Shown here piece after piece: positions 1 to 10,342 of a DNA stretch of 64,000 nt. Location of the stretch: positions 332,792,302-332,856,301 of the forward strand of contig NC_081413.1 in NCBI RefSeq assembly GCF_030272615.1. The letters run 5' to 3'. The notes under the pieces were generated by a model. That model did no database searches and was not told the origin of the DNA. It saw only the letters and a program-made list of their open reading frames with translations. This DNA is from Cryptomeria japonica. Its lineage: Eukaryota; Streptophyta; Pinopsida; Cupressales; Cupressaceae. How positions within the stretch are numbered: the first letter of the stretch is position 1; the number at the start of each line of letters is the position of its first letter. The translations under genes and the position numbers were made by a program.

Positions 1-131
1 TTGTCATATTTGTATTTCATTTTCTTTGGAGTTGGAGATGCCGACAAATCTGACATTGATTGTGAACCTGGAATGCTGTGATGAAGACTTAAAAGAGTTA
101 AGGCAACATCATAGTCAGCTGCAAACATCAT
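1..131 (-). CDS. X ORF, N-terminal fragment of copy X0
   Basis: Two adjacent ATG codons (131-129 and 128-126) open a minus-strand frame whose residues (FAADYDVALTLLSLHHSIPG) match the N-terminus of the X protein in copies B and C. The frame is open to the window edge, so only about 43 codons are visible. The function is unknown; see the copy B entry for the full-length protein. Confidence 0.6.
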   Translation of the reverse strand, partial: MMFAADYDVALTLLSLHHSIPGSQSMSDLSASPTPKKMKYKYD

Positions 132-1652
132 TCTTCTTTCTTCCAATGGGTAAAACTTTGATTTTTGAATTTCGCGATTTTGTGAGAGGAAGAGGGGAAA
201 TATGTAGAAATGGGAAAATCTTGACTTTGACCAATTTCGGATCTTGGGAGAATTTTCGCAAGTATACAAGTTGGAAAGGACATACATGCAATCGGGGTTT
301 TAAAACCCGAATACAAGTACACTTGTAAATTCGAAAATGGAGAAATGGACGAAAAATTAGATTTTGACTTGCGGGAAATGTTGGAAATGGAAAGTACGGA
401 TATAGGGAAGATGAATGGATAGAAATGGGAAAATACGAGAAAGTCATTTTCATGAAAATGGGAAGAACTCTTCAACATGTAATCCGGTTTTTAAAACCCG
501 AATTTGCAAGGGAGGGGTATTTCACATTTTTTAACTTGGAATTTTAACCAAAAATGGTTAAATTCCTTAACCGTAGGGGAAGAACGAGAATTTCCAGCGA
601 ACTTGTAATCGAGATTAAAAATCCCGAATACAAGTAAAGAGGGAATTTTGGGAAGAACAATGCAATTCAAAAATTGCATACCAAGGGGAAAATTTCTCTC
701 ACAAAAACCGATTTTTGGGGGAAGAACAACACATATTTACAAAAATGCAACTAAGAAAGAAAAACAAGAAAACAAGAAAATAACAAAAGAAGGAAAGAAA
801 GGAAAGAGAACATACCTTTCTTGAAAATGCAAAATGCTTCTCCAATAATGCAACAATTCTTGGAATGAAGAAGCAAAACCGGTAAAAAGGAGCTATCCGT
901 AATGCCAAACCCTTACTGATAAATGTAGCAGGAATCCCAAACTTGGAGGACCAAAATGCCAATGTGAGAGCACATCCAAGAGGATTAGAACAAAACGCCT
1001 AAGGAGGAAGTAGAAGGAATGATGACAAATGTTGCAAAACGTAGCCAAAGGGAGTTAGGTGGAAAAAACATGGCGATCATTTGCACACCAAATGGCATCA
1101 TTTAATAGCTCAACAATCCTCCTAAACTCCACGCCTAGATGAGAAAGGGCAAAACGATTTAGGAGAGTGGAGTTTGTTGAAGATTTAAACCCTCAAAGAG
1201 TGGCATTTATGAAAAACGTGGTTGCTGATTTAGGGCGAAAAACCAGTCAATGCAACCTCCATTTGGCGTGAAAGATGTCCATGAATGCATGAAAATAGGA
1301 TGCAAACCAAAACGCCTCCTTCCTCCAACAATCTCTCCACAAAATTTGCCTTGAAATGGTCAAAAATCGTTTTTTCCTTGCATTTCGGGTTTTTTGGAGC
1401 AAAAGACAAGTTCGAATTTGCATAAGAGAATGCAAATCAGGTTTTTGGGAGAAGAATACAAGTTTTAATTTTACTTTTTCCACTTACAAGGCAAAATCGG
1501 GATTTTTAAGACAAATGACAAGTTTTATTTTTCACTTTTTCACTTGCCAAGCCAAAATCGGGATTTTTTGGACAAATGACAAGTTTAAAATTGTCAAAAA
1601 TGCACTTGCAAGGCAAAATCGGGTTTTTTGGAGCAAACTGCAAGTTTTAATT

Positions 1653-1737
1653 ACTTGTAAAAGGGAAATAAAATCCCTACAACAAGTTAGAAATACTTGC
1701 ACATATGTAATGGAGATTTAAAATCCCTATTACATGC
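1653..1737. repeat. Two palindromic units of the X upstream array (copy X0)
   Basis: Two dyads follow each other: 1653-1687 has outer arms ACTTGTA and an ACAAGT end around GGGA/TCCC, and 1702-1737 has outer arms ATGTAAT and ATTACAT around AGATTT/AAATCCC. The same units occur in copies A, B and C. Confidence 0.7.
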
Positions 1738-1981
1738 AAAAACCATTAAAGTAGGGGTTTTTTGACCAAACTGCAAGTTTACTTGTAATTGAGTCAAAAA
1801 ATCCCTATTTTAACTAAAAAAGACCAAAAAACAATAAAAAAGACAAAAACGTACCTTGGCCCCCAAAAAGTGATTCTCGGCCTCTGTGCAAACCAGAGTT
1901 CCCAAACTCGCCGCGAGTCAGGCGAGTTCGCCGAGTTGGCGAGTCGAGCCAAGCTCGTCGAGTTTTGACCATAACTCGCGT

Positions 1982-2083
1982 GACTCGCGAGTCAGGCGAG
2001 TTATGGCAAAACTCGCCGAGTCCAAGCTCCAAGACTCGCGAGTCAGGCGAGTTATGGCAAAACTCGCCGAGTCCAAGCTCCAA
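1982..2083. repeat. Two tandem 51-bp units inside hAT element 1
   Basis: The unit beginning GACTCGCGAGTCAGGCGAG starts at 1982 and again at 2033, with almost no differences. Each unit contains the perfect palindrome GACTCGCGAGTC and several ACTCG/CGAGT words, so this is a dense subterminal repeat of the hAT element. Confidence 0.85.
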
Positions 2084-2146
2084 GACTCGGCCACGACAGG
2101 TCAATGTTTTGACTTGTTTGACAAGTTAGTCTCTCCGCCAGGATTC

Positions 2147-2230
2147 ATATATGGAATATAACATTTAAGTATAAGTGACATTTCCTTATGTCTTTTCTCT
2201 TTCTTATACTTTAAGTTATATTCCATATAT
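2147..2230. repeat. Near-perfect hairpin inside hAT element 1
   Basis: The left arm 2147-2175 (starting ATATATGGAATATAAC) pairs with the right arm 2203-2230 (ending GTTATATTCCATATAT), with one unpaired base and a loop of about 27 nt. It could be a small foldback element or a small-RNA precursor. No target duplication was seen around it. Confidence 0.7.
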
Positions 2231-3310
2231 ATTGTCAGGATGTTTGAGAGTGGTTTCGGACCTCCATGAGTTACAATGCAAAATCTAGTTTTTGGAGGAT
2301 CCTTCAAATTTCAGGCCATTTCAGGATCAGGATGACATTCCAGACTTTTAAGGCAAGTTCACTCTGACCTTGATGTAAGGGACGCGACCTAGGAGGACAC
2401 TATACATTCAACCAAGGTTTGATTTAGCAACTTTAAGCATGAACAAATAGTACACAAAAACCCTAGGAATGATCTAAATAACACCTAATCACTCAACTGA
2501 CCTAACCTCCTTCACTCCACCTTGAGGAGATCCACCCGATTTGATGACCTTTGAGAAACTCAATCCTTTCAATGCAAAGGCTAAGACACTAAAACAACCA
2601 ACAACAAAACTAAAAGAGGTAACCCTGGAAAGCAAAAAGTGGGGGTCTTCATTTGCAATGGGGCGATGTGTGAGTACCTCACAACAAGGATGTTTCTTAA
2701 AATTTTGAAAAAAGGGGGTGAGTTGGGGACATTTCCTACCTGTCCCCACATCCCCAAAAATCCCCCCATGGGGCACAAGGTTATTTTTGGCAAGGGACAT
2801 GTCTCTGAGGAGCATATTTTCAAACCCTTTTGGCCTCACAATTCCCCCTTCCATCCAACATATATATAGCCTAAAAACTAAGAGGTCCAAGAAAGACCAA
2901 GGTCAACTATAGTCCCAAGGTAAAACCTAAGTTCAACAAGCACACTATTTAATGCTACCATACACATGCAATCCTTACAATTTCCAAGTGAAGATGTTCT
3001 TGATGTCTCATGTTGGTGCTCCCAAAATTTCAATTTGGCCAAAGAAAATACTAAATAGAAGCCCCAAACAAGTAGATACTCTACCAACATGCCTTTCATG
3101 GCATTACAAGCTAGCACACATTATAATTGAGCTTTATTCAATAATGGGTGCATGAAACAAGTTTTAAATTGTTAAAAATCTCTTAATTTCATGGTTTTTT
3201 TTATTTTGCCGAGTCATTGCCGAGTCGTTGCCGTGTCATAGCCGAGTCACGAATCAAGTCGACCTTGCCGAGTCCGAGCCGAGTCCGAGTCTGGGAACTT
3301 TGGTGCAAAC

Positions 3311-4162
3311 GAACCTTGGCCCTTGCTACATTTGGTGGTATTTTTAGCGGCTCTGCTATTTTATTTTGGCTCTTTTGGCAATGCGACTATAGTTGGCTAG
3401 GCTTGTACTATTTGGAGGTACTTTTGGAGTATCTAACTTTAGCGAAGTTATAAAGTTGGCATTTGGTGCTTCTTCAGTTTGGTAGCTGGTAAATGTTTTT
3501 TTTGGTAGCTTTTCAAAATTTGGCCACGCTTCTAAATTAACAGGTGACTTGTAAAGTTGGTGAATTTTTAAAGTAATTGGTGGTGCCTCCAAACTTAGCA
3601 GCAGCTCAACCAAATTTGGCGGAGGTTGACTTTTCAATTTTTGATACCCCTCTCCATTGTTGTTTTGGTTTTTGCACCTCAACTTCAAAGTGCCATATCT
3701 TGAGCATACGGTGAAGTTTTGCTAAGAATTTTTTTTTGATTTGGGGTAGAATTTCGCAGGCTTCGCAATAGTGTCATTAGTTTTTCCTCAAGTGAATTTT
3801 TCAGAAAATTAGTTTTCTCAGTAGATCTAAAGGACAATCTCAGTTTTTCCAACTTCAAATGGATATAACTTTCACATATGACCTCGGATGAAGGTTATTC
3901 TGTTTTTGAAAGTGAATATTTTTCCGAGCACTATCCATTGGTGCTATTTTGAGATTGTAATTCTGACATTTTATTGTATCTTTAGTATTTAAATCCAAAT
4001 TTGGACATTGTAAAACACTGGAAAAACTCCAGAATTGTAAACACACTAATTTATAAAGTGCCACAATCATATTTTTCTGGGGGGATCATTGATAGAGTGA
4101 ATTTGGGGGGGGTGGTCTTGTCGTGTTCTGATTGCTTTCATTTTTTGTTGTGTGATAGTACA
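3311..4162. other. Unassigned AT-rich sequence before the Copia gag
   Basis: No ORF of substance and no match to other parts of the window was found. The stretch is rich in TTTGG words. It could contain a decayed 5' LTR and leader of the Copia element, but it does not resemble the putative 3' LTR at 6483-7043, so I do not call one. Confidence 0.5.
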
Positions 4163-5487
4163 ATGGGGAAAACTCAAATTGAACTCCTAACTCCATATAA
4201 TTATGAAACATGGAAAAAATCAGTATGGAATTTTCTAAGGGAAAAAGGTTGCACTAGCTATGTGAAAGAATCTATTCCTGCACCTATTGATGCTAACGCT
4301 CTTCAAGCATGGGAGATCAATCGTGAGAGAGCTCTTGGTTACATTTGTTCACTAGTCTCTTTTGATTTACAATTTCATCTTGAATCATGCAAGACACGTA
4401 AGGAGGCTTGGGAGACTATTGAAAATTTGTATGGTAAACCTGACAAGATTAGGGGTTATCAGATTGATAATGATCTGATGAATCTTGATCCAAAAAGTTT
4501 CAACAACATCCAAGACTATATCTCCAAGATAAAGCAACTAAGAACACAGTTAACAGATTGCAAGATTACTAAGGAGGATTTATAGTTGATTCTGAATGTG
4601 TTATCCAAGGTTGGTCCTGAGTATTCTGTGTTTGTTTTTGGCTTTCATACCAACAGGGTTTCTATGGGAACTGCATATGTTCAGCCCACTTTTGATGCAT
4701 TTTTAGATCTTCTAATCCAAGAGGAAGCGAAGCTCATTCAAATGGGCATCATCAAGACTTCCAAGTCACAAGCATTGATTGCTAATGAACCCAAGGTATA
4801 GAAAGAATCAGGGTATCCTGATCAGAAACAAAAGAAGAAAAAGAACAAGTCACAGAAAGAATCTGAGTCCTCTTCCGCGAAAAAGGAATCATCTAAAAAG
4901 GAAAAGCCCACTTGTGCATATTGCAAGAAAGCTGGGCATGATGAACATCAATGTTATTTAAAACAAATTGATGAGTTGAAGCATCTTTTGACAAAGAATA
5001 AAATCTATCTACCATCAACTATGTCAAAGGATTCATCATCTTCATCTAATTCAAAGTCAGAGAAACAAAAGGGGAAAGCACTTGTGGCAATGGCAAATTC
5101 TGAGTTAGGGAGATGGATCCTTGATTCTGGAGATGGCTTCATCGTAGGATATGTTCTCTTCATTTGAAACTTGTTTGTCACCAAACATTTTGATGGCTAA
5201 CAACACATATATGTATGTTCGGTGGAAAGGGTCTATTGACATAGACGAAGGATCATTCAATAATGTCCTTTGTGTGCCCTCATTGTCAGCAAATATCCTT
5301 TCTATCTATCAGATCACAAATGGTGGTGAAGGGAAAGTGTTGAGTTCACTCCAGATTTTGTGATTATTCGGAATTTGCATAGCAGAGATATTGTTGCAGT
5401 TGGGGAGGTCGATCATCAATCTCGAGTATACACCTTTTCACATTTTTTCTCTATTGTTCCTTCGACTGACCTACACACTTAGGCATC
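4163..5487 (+). pseudogene. Copia gag-protease remnant
   Basis: From ATG 4163 the frame encodes a Copia-type Gag (UBN2 family: MGKTQIELLTPYNYETWKKS, then a conserved AW...NRERALGYICSLVS block). In-frame stops lie at 4583-4585 and 4799-4801, with the same frame resuming after each. A CCHC zinc knuckle of form C-X2-C-X4-H-X4-C (CAYCKKAGHDEHQC) is followed by the protease start WILDSG at about 5114-5131. A frameshift follows it. Reading then continues at 5151-5340 and on through a pre-integrase-like VAVGEVDHQSRVYTF segment. No integrase core, reverse transcriptase or RNase H follows. It is a dead fragment of a Ty1/Copia polyprotein. Confidence 0.85.
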
Positions 5488-5491
5488 TAGT

Positions 5492-6193
5492 GTGGACACT
5501 TTTGAGGATATTCAATATGGTCAAGTGATTCTTGGTATTGTTTTAATTGAGGTTCAAGAGACATGTGTTGATACTTCATCTCCTACATTGTCTGTTGTTT
5601 CTGATGATACTGGAACTGCTACATCCATGGCTCCTATTGTTTCAGTTCAGCAAGACATTCATTGTCTTCCAGACACAGTTACTTGGAATGATTACTTGAC
5701 AGACATTGCAGGTTTGTTTTGTGAGTCCTATCTTGCCGACTTGGAGGACACTATTGAGTGCATACATCTTCTCTTTGATGAAGTTTCTTCGTCTTCTTCA
5801 GATGTTGAGGGGGAACCTTTCAACCCTCTTGTTCTTTACCCACATGATCATTCCTCACAACTTGACATGACTGTGGCCACTATTGAGCAGCATTTGGAGG
5901 AGACACCTTTGTCTTCAGAGGAGATACCTTTGTCTCTGGATTTTTTTCTACATCCATCTCAACTAGGTTCTGGATTGTCATCTTTTGTAGTGTGGGCTAG
6001 AACGCTTGATTTGAATGTGACAACTTTCGGCATTGACATGGAGACAAATGAGCAGTTTTTAGAGATATCATACATCTTTATCATGCTTCCTACATATTCC
6101 TTTCAGGAATGGGAAGACAGTCTTCATACACCTTTGGTTTTGTTTCTTCCTAAGGGGAGGAATGTTGTTCAACAATCATGGTCCATCTTCTAA
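5492..6193 (+). CDS. Unknown acidic ORF in the Copia element (233 aa)
   Basis: This is an open frame just downstream of the pre-integrase-like segment, where integrase would be expected. The protein is acidic and rich in Ser, Thr, Asp and Glu, with no motif I recognise. It ends about 280 bp before a purine tract and putative LTR. It may be acquired cargo of a deletion derivative, or merely an open stretch in decayed DNA. I do not assign a function. Confidence 0.4.
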   Translation: MDTFEDIQYGQVILGIVLIEVQETCVDTSSPTLSVVSDDTGTATSMAPIVSVQQDIHCLPDTVTWNDYLTDIAGLFCESYLADLEDTIECIHLLFDEVSSSSSDVEGEPFNPLVLYPHDHSSQLDMTVATIEQHLEETPLSSEEIPLSLDFFLHPSQLGSGLSSFVVWARTLDLNVTTFGIDMETNEQFLEISYIFIMLPTYSFQEWEDSLHTPLVLFLPKGRNVVQQSWSIF

Positions 6194-6474
6194 ATCCAAT
6201 TTCAAGCATCAACCATTGGTACAATTGATTACTTCAAGGAAGCCTACATAGTCTTTATTATCCTTTCTATTTCAGAGAGGGCTTCTTCCTTGCATGAGAT
6301 TCTTCCTTGTGTTGGGAAATTTGTTTTCTTTTCTCTCTTTTGGGGAGGAGTTTTGTCCCACTAGGTTTTCTCCTTTACTCCGTTTGTGAGAGATTGTTTT
6401 GTACATGGGTACCTAACATGGCCTTGTAGCCGGGACCCATCTTTGCATCTTTTCACCCACCTAAGCTATGCTTA

Positions 6475-7043
6475 AGGGGGGGTGTTAGTGTAGGTTTTTT
6501 TATATTTATTTTTCCTACACATTATTAAGCATACTTAGGTTATATTAGGATGGTTTATATGAGGACACGTGGCATAGTCCTACATTTACATGTGTCATTC
6601 ACACCCACATTTAGGTGGTTGAATGTCACACCTTCTTTTGGACTCATTTGCCACATCCCCATAACCATTTGTTTGTCCCTACCTGAGTTGGTTTGCCACA
6701 TGTTTGGCATTTTCTAAGTAGGTACAACTCCCACCTAATTTGGTTATTTGGGAGTTATTATTCCTCTTGGAATTATATGCTCATATTTTTGTATATAATC
6801 AGCACTCACCTCTCCCTTACGAGCTAATTCAGAGCTAACTCAGATGAGTTCATATCAACTTAGTCGGTACAAGGGAGTGCTGATCCTTATTGTATCATTT
6901 TGAGTGTGATAATACCATTATTTTGTTATTGCACCATATTCCAGCATTTCATCCTGTTTGTTGCTCTCGTGTAGAAGGTTGATCTTGGTTTTGGAGGTGA
7001 TCTTGGAGATTGAGTCCATCAATGACTTTGACAATATACAACA
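6475..7043 (+). mobile_element. Purine tract and putative 3' LTR of the Copia remnant
   Basis: The purine tract AAGGGGGG (6475-6482) runs directly into TGTTAGTGTAGG at 6483, a normal polypurine-tract/LTR junction. The stretch has a promoter-like TATATAA at about 6794 and ends plausibly at ATACAACA (7043). No partner LTR is visible upstream, so the right boundary rests only on the TG...CA rule. Confidence 0.45.
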
Positions 7044-7422
7044 TACCAATCTGCTGTTACAAAAAATGATTTTAAATAATTCAATCCTTTGTAATGGATG
7101 ACCCTTGTTGTGATCGAACTAAATCTCCAGTTGATATTTGATTACTTGCTTAGAGTTCTCCTTTTTATATCCTTCAATTGGCAATAAAGATTACGTCTCT
7201 TTCCATGGGTTGTAACCTCCCTGAAGGTGGTGTCCCTTCAACTAATTATTTCCCAACTTAAGTAATGAGATGGCTGCTGATTATCACACCTGCTCATTTA
7301 TTACTATACTAATTGTTGTATGGATTGTTGCACTCAATTAGTTTGTGTTTGGGTGCTACTTTTCATACTTATTAATTTATATCTATCTTTGCCCATTCTT
7401 TATATTAATTGCTGTTTTATTT
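7044..7422. other. Unassigned intergenic or intronic stretch
   Basis: AT-rich single-copy-looking DNA between the Copia remnant and the processed retrocopy. I see no gene, repeat or element end in it. Confidence 0.4.
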
Positions 7423-10342
7423 ATGCTAACTATTTTTTTTTTATTGATAAGTGTTATCCAAGGAGGATAACTCCCTTACATTCCAAGTACATACTGGCTA
7501 TGCAACTCTAGTCAGGAACCAGAACCTATTCAGACCTATCTAGTAAAGCACCATCAAACCAAAAGAGTAAACTAATTCCCTAGATATTCGAGAATCACTG
7601 CCATATTCTCCCCGATCTCTATCACATGAACAACAGTGGCTGCAGAGAGCCAATTGTCATCAGAGTTTATCAACCTGCGGAAGGGATCCATATTCCTGTT
7701 CATGACCCCCACTCTAAACACTTCCCATGCTTCTAATATGAAGTTCTTCTTTGTAATATCCCCAACAATTTTTTCAATTTGTTTCCAATTACAATCACAA
7801 CAAGAACTCGTCATGGTTAGGAAATCAAGATACAATAATGCTGAAGTTGTAACCCTTCCACTTTCTGATCACCAAGTGCCCAATATGGGAAGGTGAGAGC
7901 ATACGGTGTTGAGGGGATCGTTAGCTTCAAATAACTAGAAATAATACAATGCTCGGGCAGCAAGCCAGCCCCTTCCACTTTTTAGCGGGATATGGAGAAT
8001 ATTGAAGATCACTTGGTGGTGAACCAGCCAAGGATAATACAAGAAACTGAAGAACAATCACTCTATCGCTTATGCAGCGGGAGGACTAGAAATGAAATAG
8101 CAATCAACTCCACCGCTTATTCAGCGGGAGGACAAAATTACAATAGATAAGAAGGCGGCAAGCCAGCCTCTTCCACTTATGCAATGGGCCAAAGAACAAC
8201 AATCCAAGTATATAGCTGTTAGTACTACTAATCAGCTTTACAATGCAAACATGGATTACAAAATTACTAGAATCATTGTCCAAACTAGGCGGCAAGGCCA
8301 GCCTCTTCCACTTATGCAGTGGGACTAAGAGAGTTCAAATAAATTGTTGTTAGTACTACTAACAAGCATTACAATATGATTCATCATGGATATTCAAATG
8401 TCAAAACCCAAACTAACAGCTGCAACTTATTACCAAGACTCTTCACACCACACCCATAGATTCACACACCTGAAAACCAGCTTCAATCCCAAAAAAACTA
8501 AATCTGATATGAATGAACAACAGGCTGGAAATACAGACCAACAACATTAAAATCCTCACAAACACTTCTAAATCACTCCCCACACAATCAAATTATCTCA
8601 AACACACTCCATGGAATCCACACACTCTAAAACCAACTCCACTCAAGGAAACACTCCAAACTAACAATTTTTCAGATTTTGATATGCAATCCATGCGCTG
8701 GAAACACACAGACCAGCAGCTTAGAAACTCACAAAAATGCTCGTAACTCTATTCACACTCAACGAAATTCCCCCCAAACGGATGCAAATGAGAGATACAA
8801 GACAAGCGATGAGATTAGAACCAACAAATTGCACCCAAAACCCCCAAATGAATTTATGCACGCATTTCCAAGCAGCCCAGCATAGTACTGTTAGGAAAGA
8901 AGTACGATTTGCATTTAAAAATTAAATACTCAACATTAAGCTCTACAAACTTACAAACTTGATCGCCTGTGGCATAGGAAGAGAACGAGCCACTACCTAG
9001 AATGATCTGACACACGAACAGAGAGTTATGAACTAAAACGTGCTACAGCCACACCAAAAACCAGCAACACTGAAATCCACAACACACTGGAAATCTGAAA
9101 ATGCACACTAAATTCGAACCACACATTCAGAAGATCCAATCACAGCTAGGAGTGATGTCTCACACTCGAAGTCTATCAAGAGCCTTAGGAGGTATTCACC
9201 CCCGAAGATTGTCTGGAGTCAATCCGACAGCATACCAGTGTAAATTGTCTGAGATACCAAATGAGAAGCCCAACACTCTCATTTATAGATTTTGAGGGCT
9301 CAAATTCAAATTCACTTTCCCTCCAAATGAACGCCAAATCCAAATGCACATTCACTTCACATTATTTTGAAATTACATTTCATTTCTCCTTTCTCCAAAT
9401 CGACCTTCTCATAGGAGCAAATATTCTTTTATATAATGTGACATCCAAGGTAGATAAGTGAAATATACTATAAAATTAACTTATTTCTCCATAAGGCGTC
9501 CATCTTGCCGTATTAATATTTCACTTTATAAAGTATTTTTCCTCAACAATAAATCACCCAATATATAATTAAGGAAATGACTTATATATCAATATAACTT
9601 AAGCAACCCCTTTTAAATAAATCGTCCAACCTTTGCCTTAAGTTATAATTTAATTTAAAACACCATTTTTCATCAAATGTTGAACCTGCCAAAACAAGCT
9701 CCAAGGATATGGGGAAACAAGCTGAAAGAATTGCCCTGCCAGAAATAGTCATTGAACTGAGCTGAGGAACCCTTGCCAAGAATAGCACCAAAAACTGAGG
9801 GAAGACCAACTGCTGAAACTGACTTGCCGGAAATAGCCATCTGAACAAGCCTGCTGACATCTTGCTAAAAATAGAACTGCTAAAAATAGTACTTACTAAA
9901 AATAGCATACTGCTAAAAATAGTAAGTGTTTTCAAAGTGATTTTAACCACATTCTGAGCAGTCATCGCACTTACTAAAATAGTAATTCTGGAAAAAGTCA
10001 CCCGATGCAGATGCATGTTGAACCATCCTGAAGCTCTCTGAAAACCCAGAAGGAATCCAAAATCCAAACTGTGAAACTCCCACATATAGCCCCTAAAAAC
10101 ACCAAAGAATCTTCCTAGACAATAGGAAACTCTAATTTTTGCCCCCGACTAGCCTACGGGCCTCTGAACTAGGCTAACGGCCAACCAGAACTAATCACTG
10201 CAGAGAAGGGGACATTACATTCTTCCTCTCCTTCGTGGCCATTTCTTGTGCAATCTCCTTGTCTTCAGAGTCCGACTCAGCCTCCTCATCGAAAGGAATG
10301 TAATGGGCATAGTTGAAATAGCTGCCTAGAATGCTAACTATT
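7423..10342 (-). pseudogene. Processed retrocopy of an unknown gene, split by a solo LTR
   Basis: A 12-bp direct repeat ATGCTAACTATT stands at 7423-7434 and 10331-10342. Next to the left copy is a T10 run (7433-7442), which is a poly(A) tail on the minus strand preceded by AATAAA. Between them, on the minus strand, lies a coding end (EEAESDSEDKEIAQEMATKE, then AWEVFRVG and VVHVIEIGENM) that stops with TAG at 7572-7574, followed by about 130 bp of 3' UTR. A solo LTR interrupts the reading frame. Deleting the LTR with one TTCTT copy restores the frame exactly. Poly(A), long target duplication and 5' truncation indicate LINE-mediated retroposition of an mRNA. I do not recognise the parent gene. 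Confidence 0.8.
7747..10224 (-). mobile_element. Solo LTR of the element E family, target duplication TTCTT
   Basis: The LTR proper is 7752-10219 (2468 bp), on the minus strand. Read that way it begins TGTAATGTCCCC and ends GGGGATATTACA. Perfect 5-bp repeats TTCTT flank it at 7747-7751 and 10220-10224. Its length matches the E 3' LTR (2477 bp once hAT-2 is removed) and it shares the internal AAGTGG hairpin motifs, the TAAAAATAGTA words and a TATAAAT box (9281-9287, inverted). A single LTR with its own duplication is the product of recombination between two LTRs. ORFs inside it are incidental. Confidence 0.92.

Larger units (their letters stand above)
1..1851 (-). mobile_element. Element X, copy X0 (5' part, runs off the left edge)
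   Basis: This stretch aligns by eye, in the same orientation, with 23600-25470 (copy B) and, inverted, with 45600-47440 (copy C). It holds the first codons of the X ORF (1-131) and most of the region upstream of it, including the palindromes of that region. Similarity stops at about 1851, where copy B continues for another 370 bp to its terminus. The true 5' end with its TGTTG is therefore missing here and is replaced by unrelated sequence. The rest of the copy lies left of the window. Copy identity is confident; the exact break point is approximate. Confidence 0.85.
1886..3310. mobile_element. Non-autonomous hAT-like element 1 with 8-bp target duplication
   Basis: The element proper is 1894-3302 (1409 bp). 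Its terminal inverted repeats are CAGAGTTCCCAAACTCG at the left and, read from the right end inward, CAAAGTTCCCAGACTCG (15 of 17 identical). Perfect 8-bp direct repeats GTGCAAAC flank it at 1886-1893 and 3303-3310. An 8-bp duplication with CA(G/A) ends is the hallmark of the hAT superfamily. No transposase ORF is present, so it would need a partner in trans. Both ends are rich in CGAGT/ACTCG words, which may be subterminal transposase-binding repeats. Its exact ends make it younger than the surrounding sequence. Confidence 0.9.

Noticed and set aside
9582-10085. A 167-codon minus-strand ORF
   Set aside because: It lies wholly inside the solo LTR, has no known motif and consists of LTR repeat words; incidental.
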